Notes under the pieces: generated by a model
The model's input: only the letters and a program-made list of their open reading frames with translations
What the model was told of the DNA's origin: nothing
Databases searched by the model: none
Shown here: positions 11,061-21,990 of the stretch, piece after piece
Layout: every line of letters begins with the position of its first letter
Numbering within the stretch: position 1 is the first letter of the stretch
Source: Gnetum montanum
Taxonomy: Eukaryota > Streptophyta > Gnetopsida > Gnetales > Gnetaceae
Reading direction: 5' to 3'
Length of the DNA: 64,000 nt
Assembly (NCBI GenBank): GCA_015680685.1
Contig: MNCI01001838.1
Location: forward strand, 198,483 to 262,482
Made by a program: the position numbers and the translations under genes

Positions 11061-13490
11061 GTTTGAAGGATTGTTGAATGTTTTTGATGTAGAGGATGAG
11101 GATGTTGAAGATATAGGATGACCAATGACATTAGGTTGTGAGGGTTTGGGAGGACTATTGGGTTAAAATAATGGTAGTTTCCTAGATAAATTATTTGAAC
11201 CACTCAACTAGAAATCTTATTGTAAATCTACAGCCCTCATAGCAGTTCATTGTTGTAGTTGTGGGGGAATTTCACCCTACAAGGATGGAGCAAGAGTTAA
11301 CTGGTTGAGGGTGGAGGGTTGTGTGCAAAAAAATGTAAAGGATGGTAAGAATATGGATGCTCCCCTCAAGTAAATGGTGAATGAATTCGATGGTACTCTA
11401 GAGGGTAATAGTGATGCTAGAATGAGGCATGGCTTGCAGTGCTTTGTGGAGAAACAGGTTGTTGAACATAGTACTTATATGGATTTGATTACCTGTAAGG
11501 GTACTACTATCTTAGCAGTGGAACTCTCCATGATTGTGATTGGTGCCACTGTTGATATTGTTCATATGGTTGTGATAGAGCACCACTTGGATAGTAATCT
11601 TGTTGCTATTGGTGGAACTACCTTGGATTTCCTTGAGGATAAGACAATCATTTGGGTGCTTGCCTACATGATAGTTGAGGATTCAATGTGTACACCTTAG
11701 ATTCTTATAAGTGTGACACCACAAGGCAACATCCCTTAGGATGTTCATATTGATAAATGTCACATTCAGCATCATCATCATAGTTTGTCTTCACAAATTC
11801 TTCTACTGCAGCAACTTTGCCCTTACCTCTTTGGTAGGCACATTTAGCTTCTTTCCACCTCAAGTGGTCATGATCACTATTCTACTCTTTGGATACTTTA
11901 GCAATCTTCATAGCAATTTGAAATTTTTCATCTAAAGCATTCCATAATTTATCAACCTATTTGAAATATTATAAATAGATTTTTGGATAGGCAAGGTTTT
12001 CCTATTCACCACCTTCATTGAGCAGTGACTCTTCCTCATCATAGAATCACACCTCCCTTTTCCTGATGGAAGGGTCCCTATTATACTCTTCTATAATTTT
12101 TCTTTTTCACAACTCACATTCTTCTTTCCCTACCTACTTTATCAGCCTTTGTATCTGATGAGCTCTCAGTTCGAATAGTCTCCCTTGGACATAAATCCCA
12201 ATAGTTCTTCTAGTTTTTGCTCTAAGCCCATCTATGATGTGGCAAAGTTGTTCCCTCTAAGAATAACCATGGCCAGGGAATTAGTGTAAGAGAGAATAAT
12301 ATCTACCCATGGTGGAATCCAAGGGTTCATGTATTTCCTATTTCTAGCTTGGATTTGCCTTCTCAAAGTAAACACTCTAGAGTACATCTAATATTTATCA
12401 TTGAATAGCTCAAGCATTGTGCTCCATCAATGGATATATTCCAACTCTAAGGATTGGTATCAGCTTTTTGCTTCCTTATTGAGTATCCTAGGGAAGAGAT
12501 TGAGTTTCTACCAATCATTTTCAATGTTCTACAAGGCACATGCATCATGAAAATCTTGTAGATGTGTCTATGGATTAGATTTATATCCTCCCTCAAATCT
12601 TGGGATATTATTCATGTCTAAGCACTTGATTTGAATATCTTTCACATGCTTAGTTAGGATCTTCACTACCTTTGCAATATCAAGCATGCTTCGAGTTTCC
12701 AACAAAGGCTCATCATCATCATTATCTCATTGTCACTGATGATGTCCTTGGTTACCCCTTCATTCATTATGGGCTTGGCGATTAGTATTGTTGTCTCGTT
12801 GAGCACCTCCCTCACAATTTTTCTTTCTTGCAATGTCTTTCAGAATTAGAAGAAGAGGAAGAAGAGGATGCAAATGAAGAGGGAAAAGAGGAAGAAGGAC
12901 TACCACCACCATGGTGTCTACCAACTTCCCTTCAGTTCTCATGGCCACATTCATCAGATTTCTTATTATCCTAATGCTTATTTGATCCCTTACCTTAACT
13001 ACCATCTTTTCCTAAGCTCAAATTATTGATTATAGACAGTAAGTTCATGGTCACACCCTCACCATCAATAACAAGGTATGGATAATTATCATGTTGAGAG
13101 TCCTCAAAGGGAGGGTCCTCATTGTCATCTTGGTTTAATAAGAACAAGGGATTAGTGAACTGTTTCTCCTTCATAGGTTCATGATGCTCCTCCTGATGTC
13201 GATCTCTCATACATTGTATGTCAGTGGGATAGTAGTCCCAATAGTCATAGTCATGCACAACATACTCTTCTTGAAGATCATGAATGCCTAACTTCTTAAG
13301 AGTTCTAAGCAACATCATAGGCATAGATCAATTTGGGGGCATTACGATGTTGCCCACCATATCACACCATCACAATTGCTCATCCTAGTGTAGGATGAAG
13401 GTGAAATTAGGCACATACTCATATGGATGAGTATATATCACCTTGCACTATTGTGGGACTGGTGGTTTGACATCTTCATGTCTACAAGAA
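11061..13490 (-). pseudogene. B gag polyprotein
   Basis: The N-terminus has the conserved LHxDEQL-W-NIVMPP series near 13320-13420, followed by the open stretch 13324-12995, which is rich in D, E, H and Y. The core retrotransposon gag region (about 12000-12620) carries FEGGYKSNP, HLQDFHDACALQNIEN and MYSRVFTLRR. A Cys/His motif CDIYQYEHPKGCC lies near 11700-11740. The C-terminus is Q/P/S-rich (about 11060-11650). Stops occur throughout. The plus-strand 108-codon frame over 11374-11700 is its antisense shadow. Positions 13491-13635 are the untranslated leader, with the 3' part of the primer site at its edge. Confidence 0.75.
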
Positions 13491-13635
13491 GAAGAAGGCA
13501 CTTTACAAATAAATAAAATATCAATATTCTTTTGTAATTATATGTCGTGTGAGAGTGATGTTAACCTTAGGTTCATTGAACAATATTAATGATATTCACT
13601 AATCCTAGATAGTGCACGTTTCAAAAAATAGAGTC

Positions 13636-13640
13636 CCTGA
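13636..13640. repeat. Target-site duplication of A, left copy (CCTGA)
   Basis: The five bases before the A 5' LTR are CCTGA, identical to the five bases after its 3' LTR (27413-27417). Both copies belong to the tRNA-Asp-type primer site of element B. Confidence 0.95.
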
Positions 13641-14168
13641 TGAAACACCACTAATTTTGGCCTAACACTTTGAAACAAGAACAACTCAAGCCCTTTCAAG
13701 CATTCGGGAGGCAAAATTTGACTAAGGCATGAAACTCAAGTCCAAGTTGCTCAAGCCAGCTTGATCACACTGTTAAGCTAGCTTGCCCTCAGTGTGAGTA
13801 GCTCCAACAGTTTCAAAATCAAATAAAAAGTGGTCCAAATCTGAGGGTGCAAGCCATCCTCAAGAGATGCTAATGTCCACTCCAAGTCTCAGCATTCAAG
13901 AGTCCAAATTTTAAGCCAAACTAAATAGTTTTTTGCAAGTCACATTGGGCAGTCATGCTAGGTGTGACCACAGCGTGACCAACTTTCAGAGCCTCAAAAT
14001 AGTGTCAAAATGATCTGATTTTGAAGGGACAATTCACTCTCAAGGTCCATTAATGATTTCTCCAAGTTTTAGCCTCCAGAACTTCATATTTTAGCTCCAA
14101 AAATGCTCATTTTTGTCATTGATGCCCAGGTCACGCTGGCAGCATGAGTCCAGCATGACCAACTTTCA

Positions 14169-14330
14169 GAAAATTCCAGAAAATTCTAAAAACTTCTAGA
14201 AAATTCTCAGCATTAGAAAATTCTAGAAAATTTCAGAAAATTCTCAGCATCAAAAAATTTTAGAAAACTCCAAAAAATTCTCAGCGTCAGCAACTCCCAG
14301 AAAATTCTCAACTTCTAGAAAATTCCAGAA
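14169..14330 (+). promoter_or_regulatory. Heat-shock-element-like pentamer arrays in A 5' LTR
   Basis: Alternating GAA and TTC triplets are spaced exactly two bases apart. A run GAAaaTTCcaGAAaaTTC covers 14169-14186. A second covers 14216-14243 as GAA, TTC, GAA, TTT, GAA, TTC. A third covers 14313-14330 as TTC, GAA, TTC, GAA. Known heat-shock factor sites have this nGAAnnTTCn geometry with three or more units. The arrays lie about 325-490 bp upstream of the TATA box. Binding is inferred. Confidence 0.6.
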
Positions 14331-14502
14331 AACTCAAGGACAAAGAAGTTTCAAGCAAGATGGGTCAAATTTTTTGTACATTTCATTGTAAATCTTCATT
14401 TGTGGGATAGTCAGGCCCTCATGTCTAAATTAAATGTACTTTCATGGGCTTGAATAACCCATAAATTGTAAAATGCAATGTACCTGGTCAACAATGTAGC
14501 TT

Positions 14503-14565
14503 GCCAACACACATCCAACTCATGCACAACTATCCAACACACATCCAACTCATGCACAACTATCC
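14503..14565 (+). repeat. 30-bp tandem repeat in A 5' LTR, two copies
   Basis: The unit CAACACACATCCAACTCATG plus CACAACTATC occurs twice in tandem. The 3' LTR carries an expanded and diverged version at 26547-26682, which explains most of the 132-bp length difference between the LTRs. Confidence 0.85.
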
Positions 14566-14654
14566 ATTAGACACATGTCACTAGATCTACTTTCCTCTCA
14601 TCTCCCAACTATTGATTCCATTCTTGAATTTCATGCCCGAGCCCAACCCAACCC

Positions 14655-14662
14655 TATAAATA
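14655..14662 (+). promoter_or_regulatory. TATA box of A 5' LTR
   Basis: TATAAATA within CCCTATAAATACCC is conserved at the same place in the 3' LTR (26772-26779). It is the likely core promoter of the element; transcription would begin about 30 bp downstream. Confidence 0.7.
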
Positions 14663-15270
14663 CCCTATCAATTCACATAAACCAGGAGGCAAAAAAATTG
14701 GAGAGATTGGCAATTCTGAGAGAGGATAGAACCTACAATCTTTGGGCGCTCGGCACACTTGATTGTTGGCATCCAATCACATTATCACGTTATCACGTTA
14801 CATCACCCTGGGGCTAGTCATTTGACCTGCCATCTAGATGCAGCTACGCTTTAATCGGTGCACATCTTTTCTAAGTAATACATTATTTTTGTTTTGCCAA
14901 CCAAACATTATTTCCATTTTCTATTTCATGTTCTATTTTTACATTCTGTTTACATTTTTTCTTACATTTATTTTAGTTTACATCTTGTTTATGCCTTATG
15001 TTTACATTTACGTCTTACAGCTCATGTTTACATTTTACGTGCATTTACATGTTTTAAGACATCGTTTACGATAACCCCAGTGCTAGCCGTAGCTTACATT
15101 TAAGGAAGTCCTTGGTTGATTTACGCGTAGACCATCCAAGGCACTCTGCCTTCGTTTACTTTTCCAATTTGCCCTCGGGTGAAGGCAGGGTCAGCTGTGG
15201 CTGCTCGATGATCTTTTGGTGTCTGTTTCCCTTCCAGTCTCACACCGACGATTTAGGTTAGTACATTTTT

Positions 15271-15288
15271 TGGCGCTAGAAGGAGGGC
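15271..15288 (+). other. A primer-binding site, tRNA-Asn type
   Basis: TGGCGCTAGAAGGAGGGC begins five bases after the LTR end. It matches the complement of the plant tRNA-Asn 3' end (…CCTCCTTCTAGCGCCA, from memory) over the first 16 positions. Reverse transcription of the element would start here. Confidence 0.8.
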
Positions 15289-15488
15289 CTAAATTTTCCA
15301 TTGTTAAAACGTTGATCACACTACCTATCAAAACTTTTTCATCTTACCCTGTGAGTCTCCTATCCCTGTTGATCACACTGAGCTTGTCCTGTTGGTCCAA
15401 TTTGATTAGTTTGGTCACGTTGTATTTATGTCACAGTCATGCTGCAACTACTTGCAATCCAACTCCATTCATCTAGCCCAATCTACTC

Positions 15489-17474
15489 ATGGTCGTCATG
15501 GAATCCTTCCAAATCAACCCAGTAACACTACCAATCGTTGAAACTTCAAACCCTATGATTGCTACAGAATCCATAACTGTCATAGAACAAGTAAACCCTC
15601 AAGGTCCTACACGCCAGTCTCTTAGGATACAGGGCAAAGACCCTACCTATGCCACTCTTACACCTGAAAAATACAACTTCATATGTGTCAAAATCCAAGC
15701 CAACCTACCTATTGACCATACGAAAAGGGAAGCAAAACAAAATTATGAACTTATCCACAAGGGAGTTCGTGAGTTCATCCCTTCAGCATTTGACATAATC
15801 CTGCTCTCTAAACACCATCATAGACTCATATCCCAACTTCTCATGGCTAGAAGTCAAGCCTTACAGCTACCTCCCATAGAGCCTCAAGATGAAGAAGATG
15901 ACTTTGCAGCCCAATTTGAACATGGAGAATCATACCATACCGTTAGCCCCCATGCCCATACAAACCCACTGTTTCAACCATTCCTAGAAGAAATAATATT
16001 TCCACCACCAGCTTCCTTATAGGAAGTAGCCATTCCCATCCCCATCTTCTCCAAGTCCAATGTTCAAACTAATGCATCTACTTTCGTCATACCATTGCAA
16101 ACATAATCCCAACAAACTAATGCAGGAATGACTTCTCAACCTCAAGTGATTGGAATGCCATTGGTCATACCTACTTCCATGTCCATACATTCTGTACCTC
16201 AAGTGCAAATCCAATAAACACCAACGATCACTTCACAGCCTGTGACTGGGTAGTGGGTCCCACTAGCTGTTCAGCAAAACCCATCTACTCACTACAGTGT
16301 ACCACATCTCATAATCTCAACCCCAAATGTTGTCCTACCACAACAAACAACAGTCCAACAACCTCTTTTTCCATAAATGATGTCACAATCGAGTCATTAT
16401 CAATTACCATCAACCCAAACTGCCAGTCTTCCTACCACCCAAGAATGGGCAGACACACAAAAAATGATGCACTCCTTGGCAGAGGAATTAAAACACCTTA
16501 AAACTTTGAACAATGAGGAAGTCAAAGTACTAGATTTCTATCAAGATGATCAGATTGACCCCTCAGTTCCACCCTTAACCTTTCCAAAAGGAGTCTCATT
16601 ACCTCAGTTGACCAAGTACAATGGAGAGGGAGATCCAAATGCCCACCTAGTGACATTCTGAACCAAAATTCTTTTGCTTCAGGCATGGCCCCATGTAATT
16701 CTGCATATATTTGCTATGTCCTTAGCAGGAAGAGCCTTAGACTGGTATCGAGCCTTAGACTAGTATCGAGCCTTACCCCGTAGCTCTATATCTTCTTTGG
16801 AAGATTTTTTACACCAGTTTGTCACCCATTTCAAATATAATCTGAAACCTGAAGCCACATTAGATAGCTTNNNNNNNNNNNNNNNNNNNNNNNNNNNNNN
16901 NNNNNNNNNNNNNNNACCTAGTCACCCAGGACAAAAGGGAAAACAACCTGCTATCCCAAACAACTATGAAAGAACCACACCCACTCCTACACCTGAAAAT
17001 TCTTCAAATAGAAACAAAAACATAGGTCATGCCCGTACCTTCGAAAGGAAAGACCCTACTCAATACACACCATTGCCCATGAAGCCTTCACAACTACTTG
17101 ATCAACTTCTAAAGGTTGCGCTAATTCAACCCAAACAAATGTCTCCTGCGGCCTCGCAAAGACATGATCGCTTTTGCAAATTGGCCAAAAATCTAGCCTT
17201 AGCAATAGCCAATGAACCTCCCATTCCAAAAGGATTTAGGTTGGATAGGTTTTATGAACATCACCAATGGTGTGGTCATGGGACTGATTACTGCTTTACA
17301 TTGAAACAAGACATACAATGCATGATTGATAGGGGTGAAGCGGTGTTCGACGAGACAAACCCGGTAAGACCCCAAAACCAATCCATGGGGGTCTACAAGG
17401 ATCCTCTCAATACCAATGATGCATCATATGTGATTAATAATATCCATGTGGAAGACATACAAGATGTTCCTTAA
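15489..17474 (+). pseudogene. A gag polyprotein, nearly open
   Basis: The frame opens at ATG 15489 (MVVMESFQ) with 177 open codons, then continues with a few stops and frame changes. The core gag domain is at about 16590-16860 (LTKYNGEGDPNAHLVTF, SLAGRALDWYRAL, LEDFLHQFVTHF). An 18-bp direct duplication at 16741-16776 repeats the WYRAL coding sequence. After the N gap, a 190-codon open stretch carries FYEHHQWCGHGTDYC, a Tat-type knuckle motif (H-x-GH-x4-C) followed by LKQDIQCMIDRGE. The product would form the particle that packages the RNA. Confidence 0.8.
16871..16915. other. 45-base assembly gap
   Basis: A run of 45 Ns lies inside gag of element A, between the core domain and the knuckle region. 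The length may be estimated rather than real. Confidence 0.97.
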
Positions 17475-17831
17475 AAACCTTTTGTGATTCGCGAGCATTC
17501 AGAAAACACACCTACCCCAACATATCCTCAAACCCCTTTCACCATGCGCACATCCCCCACACCATCAAAACCATTCATCATCCGCATACCTCCTTCGGTT
17601 GCCACCACAACAAACATACCATCTGAAAACTGATCCATTCCCTTTGTGGGCTGGGTGCCAAAACACCTTGGCACACAACCCACCTCAACTTCTCGATGAC
17701 CTTCGCGAGAACATCTTGCCGATAGGCTAATAAGAGAGTGCCTGGAAAGAGAAAAGAGAAAGCACATGAAGAGAGAAAACTGTGGACACGAATTAGGATG
17801 ATCAAAGCCTACACTGCTAAGTGTCATTCCC
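17475..17831 (+). pseudogene. A gag-protease linker
   Basis: The gag frame continues through stops into a Pro/Thr/Ser-rich stretch, then a charged helical segment encoded near 17700-17790 (ADRLIRECLERE). It is a decayed linker joining gag to the protease region; no separate gene is visible. Confidence 0.5.
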
Positions 17832-18950
17832 ATGAGTCCATCCATTAATGAGCCTAGTACAAGTCACCAAAACAAAGATGATGTCGCGAGTCATATCCCA
17901 AACCCAGCATCCTTTGCTACTAATGTAAAAACCCCTCCACGAGAAATACAAATGCTAGATCAAATGGACCAAATCTTTATGGATAAGAATGTCCCAAATG
18001 GTAAAGACCTAGCAAATGCATTAACCCAGGTCACATAAGCCTTAAAACAAAAGAATACTTCTTTAAGTTTGTATGACCTAGTAATGACTTCACCAGTACA
18101 TCGAGAGGCTCTCGTACGGATGCTAACTTCAATTCTTGTTAGTGAGGATCTTCCTACAGATGAACCATCCATTTATGCAGTATTATCCCCACAAATTTAA
18201 GAATCAAAGACCACATCCCTAGAGTTCCGCATTAAGGACATTAATCTAGATGAGAAAATAGGGGAAATCACCACGGTCCCTATGTTCATAACAATACAAG
18301 TTGATCATTTCAAAATACGTAGGGTGCATGTCGATGATGGTACGGTAACAAATGTAATACCTTTTTCCGTCATCAAAAAATTGGCACTCACTGAACAAGT
18401 ACAGCCCACGACAACCTCTTTCTTGAGATCCTTCAGTGATTCCTGTGTGGGAGTGAAAGGCATGGTTACCCTAGATTTCATAACTGGTGACCAATTTCCT
18501 ACATCAACTGAATTCATAGTGGTTGATGAAATGCTAGGGTTCAATCTGATCCTAGGACATCCTTGGCTAGCTCAACTTAAAGTCGTATCTTCACCAATCC
18601 ATTAGGATATCCACCTACCTTACAAGGGTGGTGAGATCATCATACATGGGGATACAACAGCATCGATCACTTCCTCATACCTTGAGGTAGGTCAAGGGTC
18701 ATAAATTGAGTTCATTAAGCCTAAACAAGAAACTGTGAACATACATCAAAATGTGAACCCAACGTTGACTCACAATCTGACTAGCACTGAAAAAACACAA
18801 GAGGACGTAGACATTCCTACTGATGTCTCTTGGTCAGAACTACCCTTTGACATCATCGATGAAGGGGAAGGTAAATATAAAATCATACCCATATGCCCAG
18901 CCCCACACATTAAGCCACAAAAGATCAAGAGGCAACTCAATGACTAGAAT
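17832..18950 (+). pseudogene. A aspartic protease region
   Basis: The upstream segment has the Tat signature LYDLVMTSPVHREAL (about 18070-18115). The protease core is in the open stretch 18282-18605, where VHVDDGTVTNVIPFSVIKKL replaces the usual D-x-G-S motif and is followed by FNLILGHPWLAQL, the typical flap and end of gypsy proteases. A short acidic tail continues to about 18950. Two or three stops interrupt it. It would process the polyprotein. Confidence 0.75.
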
Positions 18951-18962
18951 GAATGAGACGAA

Positions 18963-18963
18963 N
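18963..18963. other. Single-N assembly join between repeated 63-mers
   Basis: 18900-18962 and 18964-19026 are the same 63 bases with one difference, separated by one N. This looks like an unmerged overlap. Confidence 0.85.
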
Positions 18964-19026
18964 GCCCCACACATTAAGCCACAAAAGATCAAGAGGCAAC
19001 TCAATGACTAGAACGAATGAGACGAA

Positions 19027-19835
19027 ATGTCCAAAATGACGTTAAACTACGAAATGTCCGAAATGATGTTAAACTACAAAATGTCTAGTATGACGTTAAA
19101 ACTACCAACAAACATCCGTAATGACATTAAACTAGCTACAGTCAGAAATGGTTGGTTCCTTTTAAAAATTTTTGAAAACGTTACTACCTTTGGCCCACCA
19201 TGGCATAAAACTGGTAATCCTTTCTTTAACAATAGATGCAACAGTCCATCAAGACTTTAAACTAATGCACCAAGCTTGAAATGGCTTTAAACTAGAGCCA
19301 ACAAGTTGTAGATTTACGAACTCTCGTCATTTTACATTGAATTTTCACTTACAAGTTACAAGTTATGATTTAGATTCTTGCACGGTCGTTGCTTTTTTTT
19401 TCCAAGTATTTACCTTACATCTGGCTTTACACTTTAGAAATTTAAGTTACAGTTAGTTGCATACATATACTCTAGAAAACAAAGAAAAACAATAAAAAAA
19501 CATGAGAAATAACAAAAAAATTTACATAAAACATCAATATAACGAAGGAATGCAACCATTTTATATCACAATTAAATTCAAGCCATTACATCAGTCTTTA
19601 TACATTCCACCAAACATCAAAATTTAAAAATAGTGCATACACTCAGTTCAAATGGTAAGTCAACATGTGGCCTGGTATGGCCTTAAACTACCATGCAGCC
19701 CAGTATGGCCTTAAACTGCCATAATTTCCACCGCATCTCCTAGATTTGTCAATGCACATCTTAATTATCCTATGTTCATTTACATTTTGTAGCTCTCCTA
19801 CTAAGGGAGTGTCTCTCATTTTGCTCCTATTTTAA
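19027..19835 (+). other. A spacer between protease and RT, possible intron
   Basis: About 0.8 kb without coding signal. It starts with three to four diverged 27-bp repeats (GAAATGTCCGAAATGATG, then TTAAACTA; 19022-19130). A second pair lies at 19660-19730 (GGTATGGCCTTAAACTACC). Ogre elements, which belong to the same lineage, carry an intron at this position. The end, GGCAAGAG at about 19840, could serve as an acceptor, but no convincing donor can be fixed by eye. Confidence 0.5.
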
Positions 19836-21030
19836 TTGGCAAGAGCAAGCATCATGGCCACCAACAACATCCTCTCAGTATTGTCTCTCAACGGACCATA
19901 CGGAGATGTAGAAAGAGCAATCCGCCTAGAATATTTGGATCTAAATCCATCCACCTATACCAATTTGATAGCCTCCACTCAAGAAACGTTAGATTGGACT
20001 AAAAACATAGCTAAAACTCTAGATCTAGAAGCTAACAATATTACTAAAGATCCTTTGGTTGAAATCCCCATTACCACAATCAATGATGAAGCTAGAACCT
20101 TGAAATTAAGTGCCTTACTAGATCCACAACTCATAGGTGACATCACTCAGGTTTTAAAAGACAACATAAAAATGTTTGCATGGTCATATATAGACATGCC
20201 GAGACTAGACCCTCGGATCATCCAACATAACATTATTCTTGATGAAAAAAGTAAACCAGTAAAGAAAAAAGCACAAAAGGGTAGACCTGAAGTGGCATTA
20301 GCAGTCTGCACTGAGATCACAAAGCTCTACAAAGCCGGTTTCATTCGAGCTGTCGACTATTCTGATTGGGTATCAAACATTGTTATAGTCCCCAAGAAGA
20401 ATGGTAGTATACACATATGCATTAACTTCCGTGACCTCAACATAGCCACTATAAAAGATGACTTTCCTTTGCCCAGCATTGATCAACTTATTGATACGAC
20501 AACTGGGCATGCACTATTATCCTTTATGGATGGATTTTTAGGCTACAATCAAATAAGAATTAATCTAGAGCATCAACTTAGGACAACTTTTATGACATCT
20601 TGGGGGACATTTTGTTATACGATGATGTCATTTGGCCTTAAAAATGCAGGTGCTACATATCAGTGAGCAATGACATACATATTTAGTGACTACATGCTCA
20701 ATTTGCTCAATGATTATGTTGATGATATAGTGGTCAAGTCTAAAACAACTGAACAACATGCAAAAGATCTAGACTTAGTGCTTAAACGTTTTCTCAAATA
20801 TGACCTTAGGCTCAACCCAAAAAAGTGTCTTCGATGTTAAAATGGGCAAAATGCTTAGTTTCCTAGTTTCCAAAATAGGGATACAGGTAGACCCTGATAA
20901 GGTTAAAGTGATAACCAATATGCAACCACCAAGAAACCTTACCGAACTACACGGCCTCCAAGGTAGGCTACAATTCATTAGATGCTTTATCGAAAGGCTG
21001 ACGGATAAGTTGAGTCCCATGCAACATCTA
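19836..21030 (+). pseudogene. A reverse transcriptase, one frameshift
   Basis: A 276-codon open stretch (19836-20666) begins with the Tat pre-RT segment (MFAWSYIDMPRLDPRI) and carries IVPKKNGSIHICINFRDLN and FMDGFLGYNQIRI. After a TGA it continues to the intact catalytic YVDDIVVKSK (about 20715-20745). A six-A run at 20819-20824 appears to have one extra A, moving the remainder (VFDVKMGKML, GIQVDPDKVKVI) into the +1 frame of 20800-21036. Both catalytic Asp motifs are intact, so inactivation is recent and due to few changes. Confidence 0.88.
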
Positions 21031-21590
21031 TTATGAAAGAATGTACATTTCCAATGGACTCAACAATGCTAAGAAGCATTTGAGAACATAAAACAAGAGT
21101 TGGCCCAGCTACCAACTGTTTATCCTTCACAAAGTGATAAACCTTTCTACATCTATCTTGCAACTTCCGGTTTCTCCATCGCATCCATGCTTTGTCAAAA
21201 ACGTTAAGATGGGGCCGAGATCCCTGTATATTATCTAATCCATGCTTTAAAAGCCTATGAACAATGATACAATGACGTAGAAAAATCATGCCTTACCCTC
21301 ATCTTCTCTTTAAAAAAATGGCGGCATTATCTCTTCCGTAATCAGGTTTACATCATTTACAAGGATAATGTTCTTTGTGCCATCACTAATAACATCTATG
21401 AGTCAAGTAGGTTAGCTAGGTGGAAAGCGATGATTGTAGAGTTTGATTTACACTATGTTGTTCAATCTTCCACAAAAGGTCAAGCAATAGCCATGCAACT
21501 AATTATCTCACCGATGCATGATCAAGCAACAATAAACCCTGAATTCTCATATGAAAATGTTAATAGTGTAGACACCATACCTGATGATTA
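21031..21590 (+). pseudogene. A first RNase H domain
   Basis: Frames with stops encode FYIYLATSGFSIASMLCQ, then EKSCLTLIFSLKKWRHYL and the open piece 21430-21630 (ARWKAMIVEFDLHYVV). This is the standard gypsy RNase H that follows RT. The first acidic position reads YLATS and looks substituted, as is usual in Tat elements, where the second RNase H takes over. Confidence 0.75.
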
Positions 21591-21990
21591 TGAGGCAATC
21601 CTCTACTTCAATGGAGCTTCAACCTCTTGAGGAGGAAGTGTCGTAGTCATTTTAACATACCCCTCTGGAGAAATCCAACCTGCTAACTACCGCTTAAACT
21701 TTCCTTACACCAATAACATAGAAGAATACAAAGGTCTTCTTAGAGGACTTCAAGTAGCGTTAACTTCGGGAATCTCACACCTTGTAGTTTGAGGTGATTC
21801 GCAACTAGTTATTAATCAAGTCACTGAAGTCTATGCATGTAAATCTCTCCATTTGCAATCGTATTGTGATTTGACTAATGATCTAGTGAGGCAACTAGTA
21901 GAAGTGGATATACAACATGTCCCTAGAAGCAAAAACACCGTCATTGATGCACTTGTTACACTAGCCTTAAACATGACACCTGAAATGTTT
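21591..21990 (+). pseudogene. A second RNase H domain, Tat-specific type
   Basis: ILYFNGASTS (21598-21627) is the first motif, with the usual Asp changed to Asn. NNIEEYKGLLRGLQVAL (about 21713-21763) gives the Glu, and GDSQLVINQV (about 21795-21825) gives the next Asp. HVPRSKNTVIDAL (about 21917-21955) is the last motif. The domain sits between the first RNase H and integrase, which is the hallmark of the Tat lineage. Two stops are present. Confidence 0.8.

Larger units (their letters stand above)
13641..15265 (+). repeat. A 5' LTR
   Basis: 1,625 bp, starting TGAAACACCAC and ending TTAGTACA. It holds heat-shock-element-like arrays (14169-14330), 30-bp tandem repeats (14503-14565), a TATA box (14655-14662) and a T-rich stretch of GTTTACATTT-like repeats (about 14900-15060) in the putative transcribed part. 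U3 also has three related modules around TGTGACCACAGCGTGACC, near 13760, 13970 and 14130. Confidence 0.93.

Noticed and set aside
11374-11700. 108-codon plus-strand open frame
   Set aside because: Antisense of the gag C-terminal region of B, where the coding strand gives a Cys/His motif and Q/P-rich tail.
14838-15103. Hydrophobic membrane-like open frames in A LTR
   Set aside because: They come from T-rich GTTTACATTT repeats; both LTRs carry them and no start context or conservation supports coding.
15271-15288. tRNA gene fragment
   Set aside because: Only the 3' terminal complement is present, next to an LTR; it is a primer-binding site. The same applies to the five tRNA-Asp-type sites.
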